Below are positions 43,710 to 54,454 of a stretch of DNA of 64,000 nucleotides, piece by piece. The position numbers and the translations under genes are program-made. The notes beneath the pieces were generated by a model. That model did not search any database and had not been told where the DNA came from. It saw only the letters and a list, made by a program, of their open reading frames with translations. Source of the DNA: Acanthosepion lycidas (Eukaryota; Mollusca; Cephalopoda; Sepiida; Sepiidae); assembly GCA_963932145.1 (NCBI GenBank), contig OZ010571.1, forward strand, positions 110,183,005-110,247,004. Direction: 5' to 3'. How positions within the stretch are numbered: the first letter of the stretch is position 1; each line of letters begins with the position of its first letter.

Positions 43710-44165
43710 TGTTGTAATGGAATGTCCCACACTCCCTATAGCCTATGTGGACTGACTATATCAGTAGCTATATATAGTGAGCACAGGATACACCTGGGGG
43801 TTTGCTTCGGGAATTATTTGGAGATTCGTCTCCAGCAGCTTCGGGCAGAGAGGAATCCAGACGAGGCTAACCCTGAAGGACAGAGTCTCGTTTCGGGTGG
43901 TAGACAGCTACCCCACCCCGTTTTATACGGTGTCTACAGGGAATTCTTGTCCGAGCCTCCGGGCTCGGTTTTGCCCTGCATTAAAAAACGTCCTTGAGCC
44001 ACATCCTGCCTCACGTGGAGTTAAGGTAAATAACCCGATTCCCTGTTTTTCAGTAGTGTATTCTTTTTTACAATAAACCTCTCTTTCTTTCATCTACGCT
44101 CGTGTTGCTGTTCCTTCACTCGAGTACCACCTTTGTCTGCTTGTAACCTCCTTAAGGATACAACA
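43710..44165 (+). mobile_element. Solo LTR (456 bp)
   Basis: Terminal inverted heptamers TGTTGTA at the start and TACAACA at the end give TG...CA boundaries. Flanks are GATAT and TATAT (43705-43709, 44166-44170), four of five bases alike, consistent with a 5-bp target duplication. Inside are a TATA box in CTATATATAGTGAGCA (43769) and AATAAA near 44072, in LTR order. Marked GC-rich stretches (GAGCCTCCGGGCTCGG hairpin near 43956) contrast with the AT-rich surroundings and suggest youth. TGTTG...CAACA ends are common in Ty1/copia but also occur elsewhere, so superfamily is open. Internal ORFs of 91 and 99 codons are artefacts. Confidence 0.8.
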
Positions 44166-44169
44166 TATA

Positions 44170-44555
44170 TATATTATTTTTTAAATAATTTCTTAGTAAT
44201 TTCTTCCTCAGCACTTCAACTGTCCATTCCTTCTTTTACTTTTATTTTTCATGTTCTTTGGAAGCTTGTCTTGACCAAGTTAATGGCATTTTAGGTTTCC
44301 TCCACGTAAATAGGAGTTAACTTTTTGAATAATAAGCATTATATGTCCCAGGGGGAGAATCGGGATTTTACGTGGATCATAGCCAAAAACAGGTTGGGAA
44401 CAACTGGTCTAATGTTATTCGAGTTTACCTTCTTACTCGTAGAATGATACGTAGCGAAATAATTATTTCAAATGAATTATTTTGTATATTCGGTTTCTTG
44501 TACTGCATCATAAAGAACATGATTCCTATCTTTCTCTTTCTTTACAAGAGTCGGA
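44170..44555. other. No gene seen
   Basis: Upstream part of the long plus ORF 44372-44992; no LINE homology recognised before about 44560. Confidence 0.3.
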
Positions 44556-44910
44556 TCAGAACAAAAATGAAGTTTTGCTGCCATATCTGGGCTGGTGTTT
44601 CCCAATCCTTATTGTCCAACCTTGAGTTCAGAAGCGATTACGTGGCCTTGACGGTGATGAATTACTTGTCAGCCTGCAACCCCTTTCCCACAGGCAAACA
44701 TTGCGAGCCTCGCGCTACTCTATCGCTATTTCATTGCAAATATTCAGACATGCTGCATTTCTTAGTTTCCCATTCCTTTATCGCAAACCTTCATCGCGAG
44801 AGAGCCCGCCATGCCACTTTCAAAGGATCGACCTATCGGCGACATTCCCTTTTTGATGCAAACCCGTTGATTGTTGACTCGTTAAACACAAGAAAGGAAT
44901 TTTCTGTTAC
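44556..44910 (+). pseudogene. Jockey/CR1-like LINE RT C-terminal relic
   Basis: Within an open frame from 44372 to 44992, residues MKFCCHIWAGVSQSLLSNLE, then ATLSLFHCKYSDMLHFLVSH and RARHATFKGSTYRRHSLF match the C-terminal domain (YCCHIWAG... and downstream) of the LINE group seen at 23320-24450. The frame is open for 206 codons, but the first 60 and last 40 residues are unrelated to the LINE. The catalytic core is absent. A poly-T tract (44964-44986) follows. Confidence 0.7.
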
Positions 44911-45240
44911 TTTGACTGCAAGGAAAAGTTTAATAAGTGTGGTGAAGCTTCTTTCTTTTTCTTTCTTTTTTTTTTTTTTTTTTTTTGACTGAAACACCAT
45001 ATTGACAAATCTATCCCTTCTGTACAACACTGGTTATGCGGTTGTTCGCAGAAAGAAAAAATACACTGGGATAATGTTTTACGCCATATTTCTTTTCTGG
45101 ATAGTATTCTACCGAAATATTGTATTTTACTTAATAGTTCAAACAACGAAAACTATAATCAGTTACGTCAAAAACACGTGGCATATGCTATAGTTGGTAT
45201 TAACAACTGTTGATTTGAATAAACGTGTGCTATTTCACAG

Positions 45241-45369
<129 letters not shown>

Positions 45370-46003
45370 GCTTGTCTCACTAGATCAGTTACGACTGAGT
45401 AGTGAGTTCGATCCTCACTCGGTGCTCCACACTTTCGGCCTTATGCCACATCTAAGCTACGCTTATAAAATCATGTGAGCTTTGACGTAGTCTGTCAGAA
45501 TGCTTGCCTCTCGAGATCAATTACGACTGAACAGTGAGTTCGATCCTCACTGGGTGATCCACACTTTCAGCCTTGTGCCACATCTAAGCTACGCTTAGAA
45601 AATCATTTGGGGGCACCTCGACGTGGTGTAATGGTTAGCAAACTGGTCTAGCTACAGTTACGACTGAGTAGTGAGTTCGATCCTCACTGGGTGATCCACA
45701 CTTTCAGCCTTGTGCCACATCTAAGCTACGCTTAGAAAATCATTTGGGTCACCTCGACGTGGTGTAATGGTTAGCAAACTTGTCTAGCTACAGTTACGAC
45801 TGAGTAGTGAGTTCGATCCTCACTGGGTCAGCCTTGTGCCACATTTACACTACGCTTACAGAATTATCATTTTCCTCGACGTGGTGTAGTGGTTAGCAAG
45901 CTTGTCTCGCCAGAACAATTATGATTGAGTAATGAGTTCGATCGTTACTGGGTGCTCCGAATTTTCGGCTTTGCTCTACATCTAAACTATGCTTAGAAAA
46001 TCG
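45370..46003 (+). repeat. Five-unit tandem array of tRNA-like sequences
   Basis: Five units of about 125-137 bp. Each has a B box GTTCGATCC at 45406, 45538, 45675, 45811 and 45936 (last is GTTCGATCG). Units 3-5 keep a good A box (TGGTGTAATGGTTAGCAA at 45624, 45760, 45882). Unit 1 lacks the 5' part and unit 2 has a damaged A box. Each head is followed by the same non-tRNA tail (TTCAGCCTTGTGCCACATCT, AAGCTACGCTTAGAAAATCA). Head plus fixed tail is a tRNA-derived SINE monomer; a lone copy lies at 62028-62145. Tandem arrangement is unusual for SINEs. Confidence 0.85.
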
Positions 46004-46023
46004 CTGTATATATATATATACAG

Positions 46024-46385
46024 ACAAGTTGTTTTTGTTTAGCGGTATATCAACCTCTATGGTTTATTTAATGCCGAAATCTAAATATTTTTATGTAATT
46101 TTATTTTATTTTTGGAGTTTATAATAGTTTACTGATACAAGTCTTCTTATTAATAGCTGGGAGTAAAATAGGGGAATTGCTACATTTCCCAAAGCTTTTT
46201 GCGTGTAAGTGAATATAATGAACCCAACTGGAATTGGAACTCGGATCTTCCATTAACAATCCCGAGTCATTATCCATTACACCACCCGCACATACAAACT
46301 TACAGCATCTGGTATTCCCAAGCGGTCACCCATCTAGGTACTAAACCGTCTCGGCCAAAAGACAGAAAAAGAAAGAGAGATAGTT
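46024..46385 (-). mobile_element. Composite 5S/tRNA SINE
   Basis: Minus reading: 5S 3' half (TTTAGTACCTAGATGGGTGA, CCGCTTGGGAATACCAGATG, CTGTAAG) at about 46360-46300. The tRNA-like part follows (GGTGGTGTAATGGATAATGA, GATCCGAGTTCCAATTCC) at 46292-46230. Then come body GTTCATTATATTCACTTACA, CTTGTATCAGTAAAC, and the tail ATGCCG...CGGTAT at 46041-46075. The 5' half of the 5S gene is missing. Same architecture as 58985-59325. Confidence 0.85.
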
Positions 46386-47434
46386 TGAAAACAAGGATCT
46401 ACACTGCATGGTGCACGTCGATTTCGCGCTTTTTTTGTATTTTTAAAAAGTTTGTATCTTAGTCTATTACTCAGACCACCTACATGTTTAACATGGGATT
46501 TGAAACAGGAATTAGGCGCCGATCACACGCCGAGAGCGTTATTTTATAAGCTTATAAACTCCTGTTTGCAAATCAAGTGAAATGCAGTGCTATTCGGTCC
46601 ACTTTCTTCATCGTCTTTTGCTGCTATGATAAATTCTCTTGCATAAGGATAGCTGTCACCCCTGCTACAGACTGCTTCGACTAGAAATAAATTGACACTA
46701 TCGTCTCATCTAAACTGTTTCTTTTGATATCTCTTTTAATTATAGGGTTGCAGATATTTTCAGAACTAGATTTGAGAGACGGTAAAGAATACTTATAAAA
46801 GCAAAAACAACAAACAAACAAAAAATAGCAATTATTTACAGGCTCGAATGGAAAGCTGTATTGTAGTGGCATTAATTTGGGATTTTTATTAATATATTAC
46901 TCTTCCACTAAAATCTATCACTGGTTTGAGCGTATGAAATATTCGATTATTGTCGAGACGAGATCACCTCCGGTAAATTATTAGCGATCAACTTTGTTCG
47001 ATTGATCAATTATTTTGATTTTTTTTCTATGTTGAAAGTTTTAGTATCTTTTCCTTTCTGCTCGATATAATTTTTCTGTTGCAGATTTTGAATTCTTTCT
47101 TGTATTTATCGTCAATTTATTTTCTTTTTTGTTCATGTTTTGTTGTTTCAGTTTTTACGTTTTTTCGTCTTTTTCCTACATAATTTTTCTTTTATATTTT
47201 TTCTACTTTATATTGTATTTGTCGCTTTCTCATTCAGTTTTAGTTTTTCTCAAATTCTTTCTTCTCTTATTAATTCATTCATTAAGTCATCGTTTCTAGT
47301 TTTCATTTCCCTTTTGTTATTATTGTTTTGTTTTCTTGAAATATTTGTTCTGTTTTCTTTTATTATTTTCCTGGCTTTCTGCTTTCTCGTGATCATCAAT
47401 ATTTTTAATTTATTTATTCTTCTATGTACCACAT
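46386..47434. other. No gene seen, T-rich right half
   Basis: Plus-strand poly-pyrimidine-rich ORF 47140-47469 is low complexity and not a gene. No other feature. Confidence 0.35.
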
Positions 47435-47900
47435 CTCTTGAGAACATCGGTCATCATGGCTCTTTTTAACAACCTGTCCTTTGTAGAGCTTAGTAAGGTT
47501 TGTCTTTTTTTCTATCCAAGTCAATTTTTGCAATAATAACCTACCGATGCTTGTCAAATCTTCCGATTTTACTTTTCCATATCTCACTTTATAATCATCT
47601 CGTTGCCCTTACCTCAGAAGCAATACCGGACGGTCAATATACCCTGTGAGTATCAAATTCTCTAATCTCTCTTTCCTCATTATTTGGTCTAGAATGTTTC
47701 TATTTTTCTCATAACCTCCTCGTTGCTCACAGGATCAGTTCATGGTATTCTCAATATCCTTCTGTAGAACCACATTCTTCTGCCTCTAGTTTTCTCTTTA
47801 TCGGTGAGGAGATTATTCAGGATTCCCTGCCATACAAAAGCATTGAGATTACATAACAAACCAGCTCTCTTCTCTTTGTTTCTAATGAAATCTTCTTGAA
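47435..47900 (-). pseudogene. RTE-like LINE 3' end fragment
   Basis: Reverse complement of 47450-47490 gives the LRATKD-type terminus (plus strand GGTCATCATGGCTC, AACCTGTCCTTTGTAGAGC). 47725-47790 gives the YRRILR..W..V.NEEV block (CCTTCTGTAGAACCACATTC, CTCGTTGCTCACAGG). Same family as 33282-33800, strongly decayed. Confidence 0.65.
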
Positions 47901-48544
47901 TTTAATTAATATTTTTAATTTACCATTTTCTTTTAATTATCTCTTTTTATAAACAACTTTCCATTTTTTTCTTCTGTCTTATTTCTAATTTTTATAATTA
48001 TACTTTATTTTCGTTATTGATTGTTTGATCAAATAGTTCTTGGTTTTTTATAATATTATTGCCAACAATAATAAATTCACTTTTATCTTGACGTAAACAA
48101 TACATTTTGACGTTCGTTCTACTTAGATGTTGTCAGTTATTTTTAATTCATGTAAAAAAGTCACGACAGAAGTGAAGACTGATAATTATTTTCATATTAA
48201 AGATGTCATATATAAATCCGAATTTGTTAAAAAAAAAGCATAACTTTACGAAATAACATTTGTTGAGATGATAAAATGATTCTGTATATCGACTACAATT
48301 ACCTTTTTTTATTTTTTGTGGACAATCGAGTTCATTGTTTTCATTCTCACTTTTCCAGTGCTAACCATATTCACCCGACGCTATCACGGTCGCTAGCAAT
48401 GACAAATGAGGACAACCAACAAACTATTCTCCCCTCTGTCATTCTTGTTGAATTTTTGTGTGGTGAGTTTGTTTTCTCTAGCAATCTTCTTCTTCAGAAA
48501 TCATTTAATACTCATTTACGTAAAGTTTACTTTTATAGAACTCT
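47901..48544. other. No gene seen
   Basis: AT-rich; unassigned. Confidence 0.35.
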
Positions 48545-49335
48545 TTGCTTCTTCTTCATGTATCGTGTAGGCGATCATGGCTCTCCCGACTTTTTTTCTG
48601 TCATTCTTAATAAATTTTGTCTTTCTGTTATTTCTCCTAAACCTTTTCTGATATCCATTTACTCAAGCTCAATAACTAGGTTATGTGTTGTTTTCCTATG
48701 TCCCTCCTGCCTTCAGTCTGTTCTATGAGTATCAGATTTTCCAAGCAATCTTTCCTCATTATGTGCCCTAGAAATTTCCAATGTCTCTTCTTGATATTAA
48801 GTATAAGTTTCCTTTTCGTTTCCATTTTCTATAAAACTTTTGTAGAACCACATGTCTGTTGCTTCAAGTCTCTTCCTCATCTCTGAGGCGATTTTCCAGC
48901 ATTCACTGCCATGTAGGTGGACAGATATCACTTAACTCTTTTCTTTGTTTCTAACAAAATGTTTCTGTTTCTTAATAGTCTGTCTAGCTTTTGGAATACA
49001 TGTTTGGCTATCCCAATGCGCCTTCGGATTTCAGTGTCGCACTTTCTGTCGTCTGTTAGAACACTTCCCAGATATTTAAATGTTTGTATTTGTTTGATTT
49101 TAGTATCCCCGTTTTGTAATTTTCATTTTGGGTTCATCCTTTTGCTAATAACTATGGATTCTATCTTCCTACAGATAATGTTTAATCTTTCCTTCTCGCT
49201 TTATTTCAATGCCTTCTATAGGGTTTTTTTTTTATAATTTTCTTTTTGTGTCTGCTATCAATACAATGTCATCTGCATATCTTATGTTTGCTAAGATTGT
49301 GGCCATCAATAATGACTCTAGATAGGCTTTCTAAT
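48545..49335 (-). pseudogene. RTE-like LINE RT relic retaining YADD
   Basis: The longest copy of this family here. From high to low: RYADDIVLIADT (palm catalytic motif, 49252-49287), KTFKYLG-type thumb remnants (IFGKCSNRRQKVRH), IAKARQTI-like, SVHLHGSECWKIASEMRKRL, EATDMWFYKSFIENGNEKET, a gap, then LGEITERQNLLRMTEKKS and GEPWSPTRYMKK. YADD is intact but stops and frameshifts are many. A 150-codon plus ORF over this region (48276-48728) is antisense noise. Confidence 0.8.
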
Positions 49336-49510
49336 TCTCTCACTTAAAAGTTAAACGATAGACAAAATTCTAGTTGGCTATTCTTTTAACCAGTCTCTCT
49401 AGACATTCGCAGTTTCGAAACCACTGAGCTTTTTACCTAATCAAACATTTCCGCTTTAAAGTAAAAATGTCTGGCGTTGTCTCTTTCTTATATCTCAGAA
49501 GGTTTTTCTA
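49336..49510. other. No gene seen
   Basis: Short spacer. Confidence 0.3.
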
Positions 49511-49611
49511 TTAGGTTGGTGCAAAAATAATGACATAATAATGTCTTTTTTTGACGTATTTTTAACGTCAAAAAACGATATTATTACGTCATTATTTTTG
49601 AACGAACCTAA
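49511..49611. mobile_element. Palindromic mariner-type MITE (101 bp)
   Basis: TTAGGTTGGTGCAAAAATAA left end; right end slightly mutated (GAACGAACCTAA). TA duplication at 49509-49510 and 49612-49613. The loop is inverted relative to the 28427 copy, as expected if a near-palindrome can insert or flip in either orientation. Confidence 0.95.
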
Positions 49612-49613
49612 TA

Positions 49614-51530
49614 GCTGACCGTTTCACACTTTCAGGTTTTTGAGACGAATGTGTTTTGTCTGTAATTACTCGTTGCTGAAGAAAAAAAAAAAAGTAGCAG
49701 AATTTTTTCTTCTACATCCTGGGAGACATCAGGTGATTATCATTAATTACTTACTAAGAAAAAAAAAATCAGGTAAATTTAAATGTTTAAAAAATCATTG
49801 CCAGCGAAAAAATTTGCAAAATAATAAATGAATTTTATCCAGGTGAGACATTTTTGTTTAGACCTTTGCATACATACAAATTCACAAATTCTTATAATAA
49901 AGTACCAAGTACGAAAGATTGGCAATTACTGTATTTTTTTTAACCATTTCTTTTCTTTAAGTTTGTATTCCATTAGTAAAAAAAGAGTTCCACGCGGACA
50001 GTTTCTCGAGAACCATATTTTTTAGGAACAGACTACCTAGAGGATTCTTTCGTGCTCACTACAATCTTCAAGTGTAGTGTTAAGTGTTATCATTCCGACA
50101 AACTGCACTTTTTAACTTCTCATGTGCTCATAAAACAATCTCATTTAATAACACCTTTAAGTGTTTTTTGAGCTTTTTATTGGGTGAAGAATATATATAT
50201 ATATTTTTAAAATCCCCTTAAAAGTAATCTGGAAATTATCAAAACACACTAACACATACAAAAATAAAAATAAAAATAAAACTAAAAAAACTGAAAGTCT
50301 TAACAAAATACTAAAACGATGCATTTTATTTCCTGGTGGCATGATTTATAATTTTAAATTTTATCAACGATCAAACGTAGAAAAATATATTATGGATTAA
50401 AATTTTACATACTACCAACAAATTTACTGAAAACGGACATCTTTACAGATTTCGAATTAATTACAAATTATATAACATATGAACAGATAATATGCATACA
50501 ATTAGCTGGCCTATGTATATCCTTTAACTGACTTAAGTTGATAATAGTATTATCAATATATTTATTTGTATTCTTTCTAATATAAGAAATTAGGTTACTA
50601 CTAAAATTAATAAAGCCATTGTATATTTATTTACACATTTACTGCAGTACTTTCGTATAAAACTTAAGCAGATATATAAAACCTGAAGGTGAGGAAGATT
50701 TTACAAGTATGAGATTATTGTCACAAAGCTACGTAACGCTGATCTGAAGTTAAAATTTCCATTTTTCTGGGTAAGGAATATTGCTTATTTTGATCTTGTT
50801 ATCTAACATCAAACTGTAAGTATGAAGGGGTTACCATGTTTTATTTTAGAGTTAGGTGTGTCAGTGCATACAAGTTTTAAAAGAATCGAAGTTTTAGGGG
50901 GGAAACAGTATCTTATTGATTTTCTTATAGAGCACCTCACAAGAGGAAGTGGCCTTTTACGTGCCAAGTAGATCTGTACACCATATTTCATGGTTAATGT
51001 TGAATTCGACACCTTTTAAGATATTTGATTAGCCCGCTATTCTCCATACGTAGCATTAGTAAGAGACACGCATTTTTGTAGCTGCTCGTGTGTGGGAGCG
51101 TTGTTCGAAATGATCCAAGTGGTGGATACTTCATTGAATGTTTTCAAGAAATAGGCACGTGAATTTTCAAATCGAACTCTGACATGTCGCACGTCAAAAA
51201 GCATGAGGCCATTAATAAAATGAGTGACAAAAACAAGCGCTAATTGTTTAATTATCTCTCGTAAGGGTTGATTTATTTCACCAGCTGTCTGCGAGTGAAA
51301 TGGTAAAAGGAAAGAATTTCTTTTGTTGCGGTTGGACGTTCAGGAGGGTATCTGTCGTATAAATTATATATATATATATATATATATCGGTTTAGTTATT
51401 TTTTAATAATTGCTATATTTTAGTATCATTTTATTTACAGAAATATATTTTTGTTACCTATTCTTTTTGTTAGCAATTGTTTTTTTGTATATATCGCTTT
51501 TTAATATATCTGCTTTGATCACTGAAAATA
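49614..51530. other. AT-rich stretch, no gene seen
   Basis: Only short ORFs and small TA tracts (50191-50203, 51366-51387). No shared repeat noticed. Confidence 0.4.
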
Positions 51531-51738
51531 TAATGTAACCCGGATATAAGAGACCCTGATATAAGAGAAACCCTGATATAAGAGAAACCCGCATATAATA
51601 GAAACCCGGATATAAGATAGATTTTCTCTGGTGCCAAATTAGAGCCTGCGTTAATGTATATAAATTAGACAAAACCTGGATATAAGAGAAACCCGGATAT
51701 AAGACACTTCCCCGGTCCCGACAACTCTCTTATATCCG
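51531..51738. mobile_element. Pogo-like MITE with internal TIR-motif repeats
   Basis: Left end TGTAACCCGGATATAAGAGA. The right end reverse complement is CAGTGTAACCCGGATATAAG, then AGAG. TA flanks at 51529-51530 and 51739-51740. The interior contains about five more direct copies of CCCGGATATAAGAGAAA or close variants at 51552-51615 and 51675-51705. The CAGTGTAACC... terminus and TA target resemble pogo/Tigger elements. Non-coding, 208 bp. Confidence 0.8.
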
Positions 51739-51842
51739 GGTTACACTGTAATATGGTAACCAGTGAAACATAATTCGCATTCGAGAACAAACTATCACGT
51801 GTTACAATGTGTTACAAACTATCCAGGTTACACTGATGTATG

Positions 51843-51879
<37 letters not shown>
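51843..51879. repeat. (TA)n microsatellite
   Basis: TA run preceded by TATG units. Confidence 0.9.
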
Positions 51880-51883
<4 letters not shown>

Positions 51884-51917
51884 AGGTTAATAAAATACTG
51901 AATTATAGGTTTTGAGT

Positions 51918-51920
<3 letters not shown>

Positions 51921-52008
<88 letters not shown>
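51921..52008. repeat. (TA)n(TG)n microsatellite
   Basis: Two TA runs then TG. The flanking text CGATAGGTTAATAAAATACTG (51880) resembles CGATCAGTTAACATAATATTG (52009), so a larger unit with TA core may be duplicated. Confidence 0.85.
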
Positions 52009-52166
52009 CGATCAGTTAACATAATATTGAATTATAGATTTATAGACTGTTTAATCTATAATTGATATTGAACTCCATAGATAAAACGGCAAACATTGAT
52101 TGATCGATTGACTAGTTAACATATACATGTAAATATGGATAAAAAGCGAAATGGAAAAATATAAGG

Positions 52167-52365
52167 TCTCTCACTCTCTTTCTTTTTCTCACTCTCTTTC
52201 TTTCTCTCACTCTCTTTCTTTCTCTCTCTCTCTTTCTTTCTTTCACTCTCTTTCTTTCTCTCACTCTCTTTCTTTCTCTCACTCTCTCTCTCTCACTCTC
52301 TTTCTTTCTCTCTCTCTCTCTCACTCTCTTTCTTTCTCTCACTCTCTTTCTTTCTCTCACTCTCT

Positions 52366-52396
<31 letters not shown>

Positions 52397-52440
52397 ACTC
52401 TCTTTCTTTCTCTCACTCTCTTTCTTTCTCTCACTCTCTT

Positions 52441-52473
<33 letters not shown>
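52167..52473. repeat. (TC)n/(TTTC)n minisatellite
   Basis: About 300 bp built of a ~20-bp unit TCTCTCACTCTCTTTCTTTC with variants. Open in all pyrimidine frames; not coding. Confidence 0.95.
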
Positions 52474-52475
<2 letters not shown>

Positions 52476-52534
52476 ATATATATATTTTTTTTTTCTCATA
52501 TATATGAGTCCTCTGCAGATGTAACTCGAAGAGA

Positions 52535-52640
52535 AAATAATGGGTATATTCGAGATGTTGACGTTACACAACTACTACAAATAAAAGGTTTGGAAGGAAA
52601 CTCCAATCATACGGGAAAGAGCGATAACAGCTACTCAACT
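52535..52640 (+). repeat. Interspersed repeat R
   Basis: GAGATGTTGACGTTACACAAC and CGGGAAAGAGCGATAACAG; copies at 15975 and 34340. Confidence 0.55.
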
Positions 52641-52831
52641 GTACTTGAGAAATCTATTTTTTCTGAAAAGTTGTTTTTTTAATTTTATAAATTACAACCG
52701 AAAGCAGTACTGGTTGTTCGGGAAACGGCTATTACCATTACCATTTTAAATACTTCTAAAAGGACCTTTTTAATCGATTCAATTTTTTACTTTAAACAGA
52801 ATGTTAATAGGTAAATAAAATGTTTCATATA

Positions 52832-52862
<31 letters not shown>

Positions 52863-53570
52863 CAGTGTGTGTGTATGTGTGTCTCCATGTGTCTACAGGA
52901 GAAGGAATACACTCTACAAGAAAAATGTAATACTGAATATTATCTTTATGATGGGGACGTTTTGAATACATGCATATTTAGTAAATTTTTGTCCCCACAT
53001 GCAAACTGTCATCCGAGCACAATTATGGGATGTGCCACTTTTTATGTCATTGTTATAGTATTTAATTTTTCGATGTCGTCTTTCTCTGTATTTGACGGCA
53101 TGCAATGTCGGGGAGCGGATTTGTACAGGACGTGTAAACAGACGTGGGGCCGGGAACAAGTCCCAGCTAGATGTATAGACTCGGTCTTTCTTCTCCCCGC
53201 CAACAGACATACATATACACACAGCAGGTCCGACGGTAGCAGGGACTAGTAGGGCAACCACCCCCAGTAGAAAATCATTTGCCCCTGATTTGAAAAAAAA
53301 TGTGAACCAATTTTTGTCTGAAAATTGTTATTCGCGACCTCCCTGACTTAAAAGCCACCCTCCAATATTCAACACACTCTGGCACACATGCATACGGACG
53401 TATCTTGTTTTTTATCTATCAGGTACACATCGTTAAAAAATTTGATATACGGAAAACCATTATATGTACAGAACAAGTTAAACACATAATGCATGTCTCG
53501 CATTGTTTGATTTCTTTTCTTTCTTTTAACTTTTGAATGTACTCAACTCAAAATGCAACTACTGAAATAG
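52641..53570. other. No gene assigned
   Basis: (TA)n at 52824-52862. ORFs of 126 (plus, 52869-53249) and 115 (minus, 52914-53261) codons overlap on opposite strands without a recognised domain. This stretch is slightly richer in GC than its neighbours. Confidence 0.35.
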
Positions 53571-53600
53571 ATAGATAGATAGATAAACAGATAGATCAGT
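53571..53600. repeat. (GATA)n microsatellite
   Basis: Short imperfect GATA tract. Confidence 0.8.
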
Positions 53601-53734
53601 ACGTATAACAGATAACTACATGTTTGTCAACAAATTCTTGTCTACGCGTACTTAACTGCAATTCTTACGTACGGTGGTTAGTAGAGAAATATAGACGTGA
53701 ATACGTGTTTCTGCTTTTCGCATGAATAACAATG

Positions 53735-53735
<1 letters not shown>

Positions 53736-53797
<62 letters not shown>

Positions 53798-53823
53798 GCT
53801 ATCTCTATCTATCTATCTATAGA
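53736..53823. repeat. (TATC)n microsatellite
   Basis: About 20 units, ending in an inverted TATAGATA. Confidence 0.9.
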
Positions 53824-53895
53824 TAAATGGTTAGATTGTATTCATTCACACCAGTACGCATGACATGGATATAATAATTAATACATATATTTTTG

Positions 53896-53903
53896 TTACA
53901 CAC

Positions 53904-53977
<74 letters not shown>
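53896..53977. repeat. (CA)n(TA)n microsatellite
   Basis: CA then long TA, ending in AATTATTTATTTAAAAA, which recurs at the palindrome 54195. Confidence 0.95.
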
Positions 53978-53980
<3 letters not shown>

Positions 53981-54033
53981 TTTATTTAAAAAAATTTCTA
54001 ACATAAATATACTTTGGTATATAAATATACTTG

Positions 54034-54034
<1 letters not shown>

Positions 54035-54071
<37 letters not shown>

Positions 54072-54101
54072 ATATATATATATGATATATATATATATAT
54101 A

Positions 54102-54175
<74 letters not shown>

Positions 54176-54190
54176 ATATATATAATATAT
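54035..54190. repeat. Long (TA)n with TGATATA interruptions
   Basis: About 155 bp of TA with several GATATATA breaks. Confidence 0.95.
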
Positions 54191-54194
54191 AATT

Positions 54195-54250
54195 ATTTAT
54201 TTAAAAATATGATTCCAACTCGCGAGTTGGAATCATATTTTTAAATAAAT
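54195..54250. repeat. 56-bp perfect palindrome
   Basis: Left arm ends ATTCCAACTCG at 54222; the right arm starting CGAGTTGGAAT at 54223 is its exact complement for 28 bases. Centre is CTCGCGAG. Pairing resumes after a 12-bp duplication of TTTTAAATAAAT (54251-54262), extending the imperfect palindrome to about 54270. Confidence 0.95.
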
Positions 54251-54383
54251 TTTTAAATAAATAATTATATTTATGCTCAACTTTCGTATCGAGCACTATT
54301 TTTTAAAAATAATTACAAAAATACTAAGGAACTTTGGATCTTTTACCAAACCAGTTTCTTTCCTATTTTCTACAATATTTTCA

Positions 54384-54395
54384 CATATATATATA

Positions 54396-54450
<55 letters not shown>
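54384..54450. repeat. (TA)n microsatellite
   Basis: TA with AATATA interruptions on the left. Confidence 0.95.

Positions 54451-54454
<4 letters not shown>

Noticed and set aside
43722-44076. Two plus-strand ORFs of 91 and 99 codons
   Set aside because: Both lie inside the solo LTR, in different frames, with no protein similarity recognised.
48276-48728. 150-codon plus-strand ORF
   Set aside because: Lies antisense to a LINE RT relic whose minus-strand reading has clear RT motifs; the plus product has no motif.
52151-52507. Low-complexity ORFs of 118 and 82 codons
   Set aside because: TC/GA minisatellite translated as SLSFSH or RERKRV repeats.
52869-53261. Opposing ORFs of 126 and 115 codons
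   Set aside because: No domain on either strand and mutual overlap; could not decide on a coding strand, so not called as genes.
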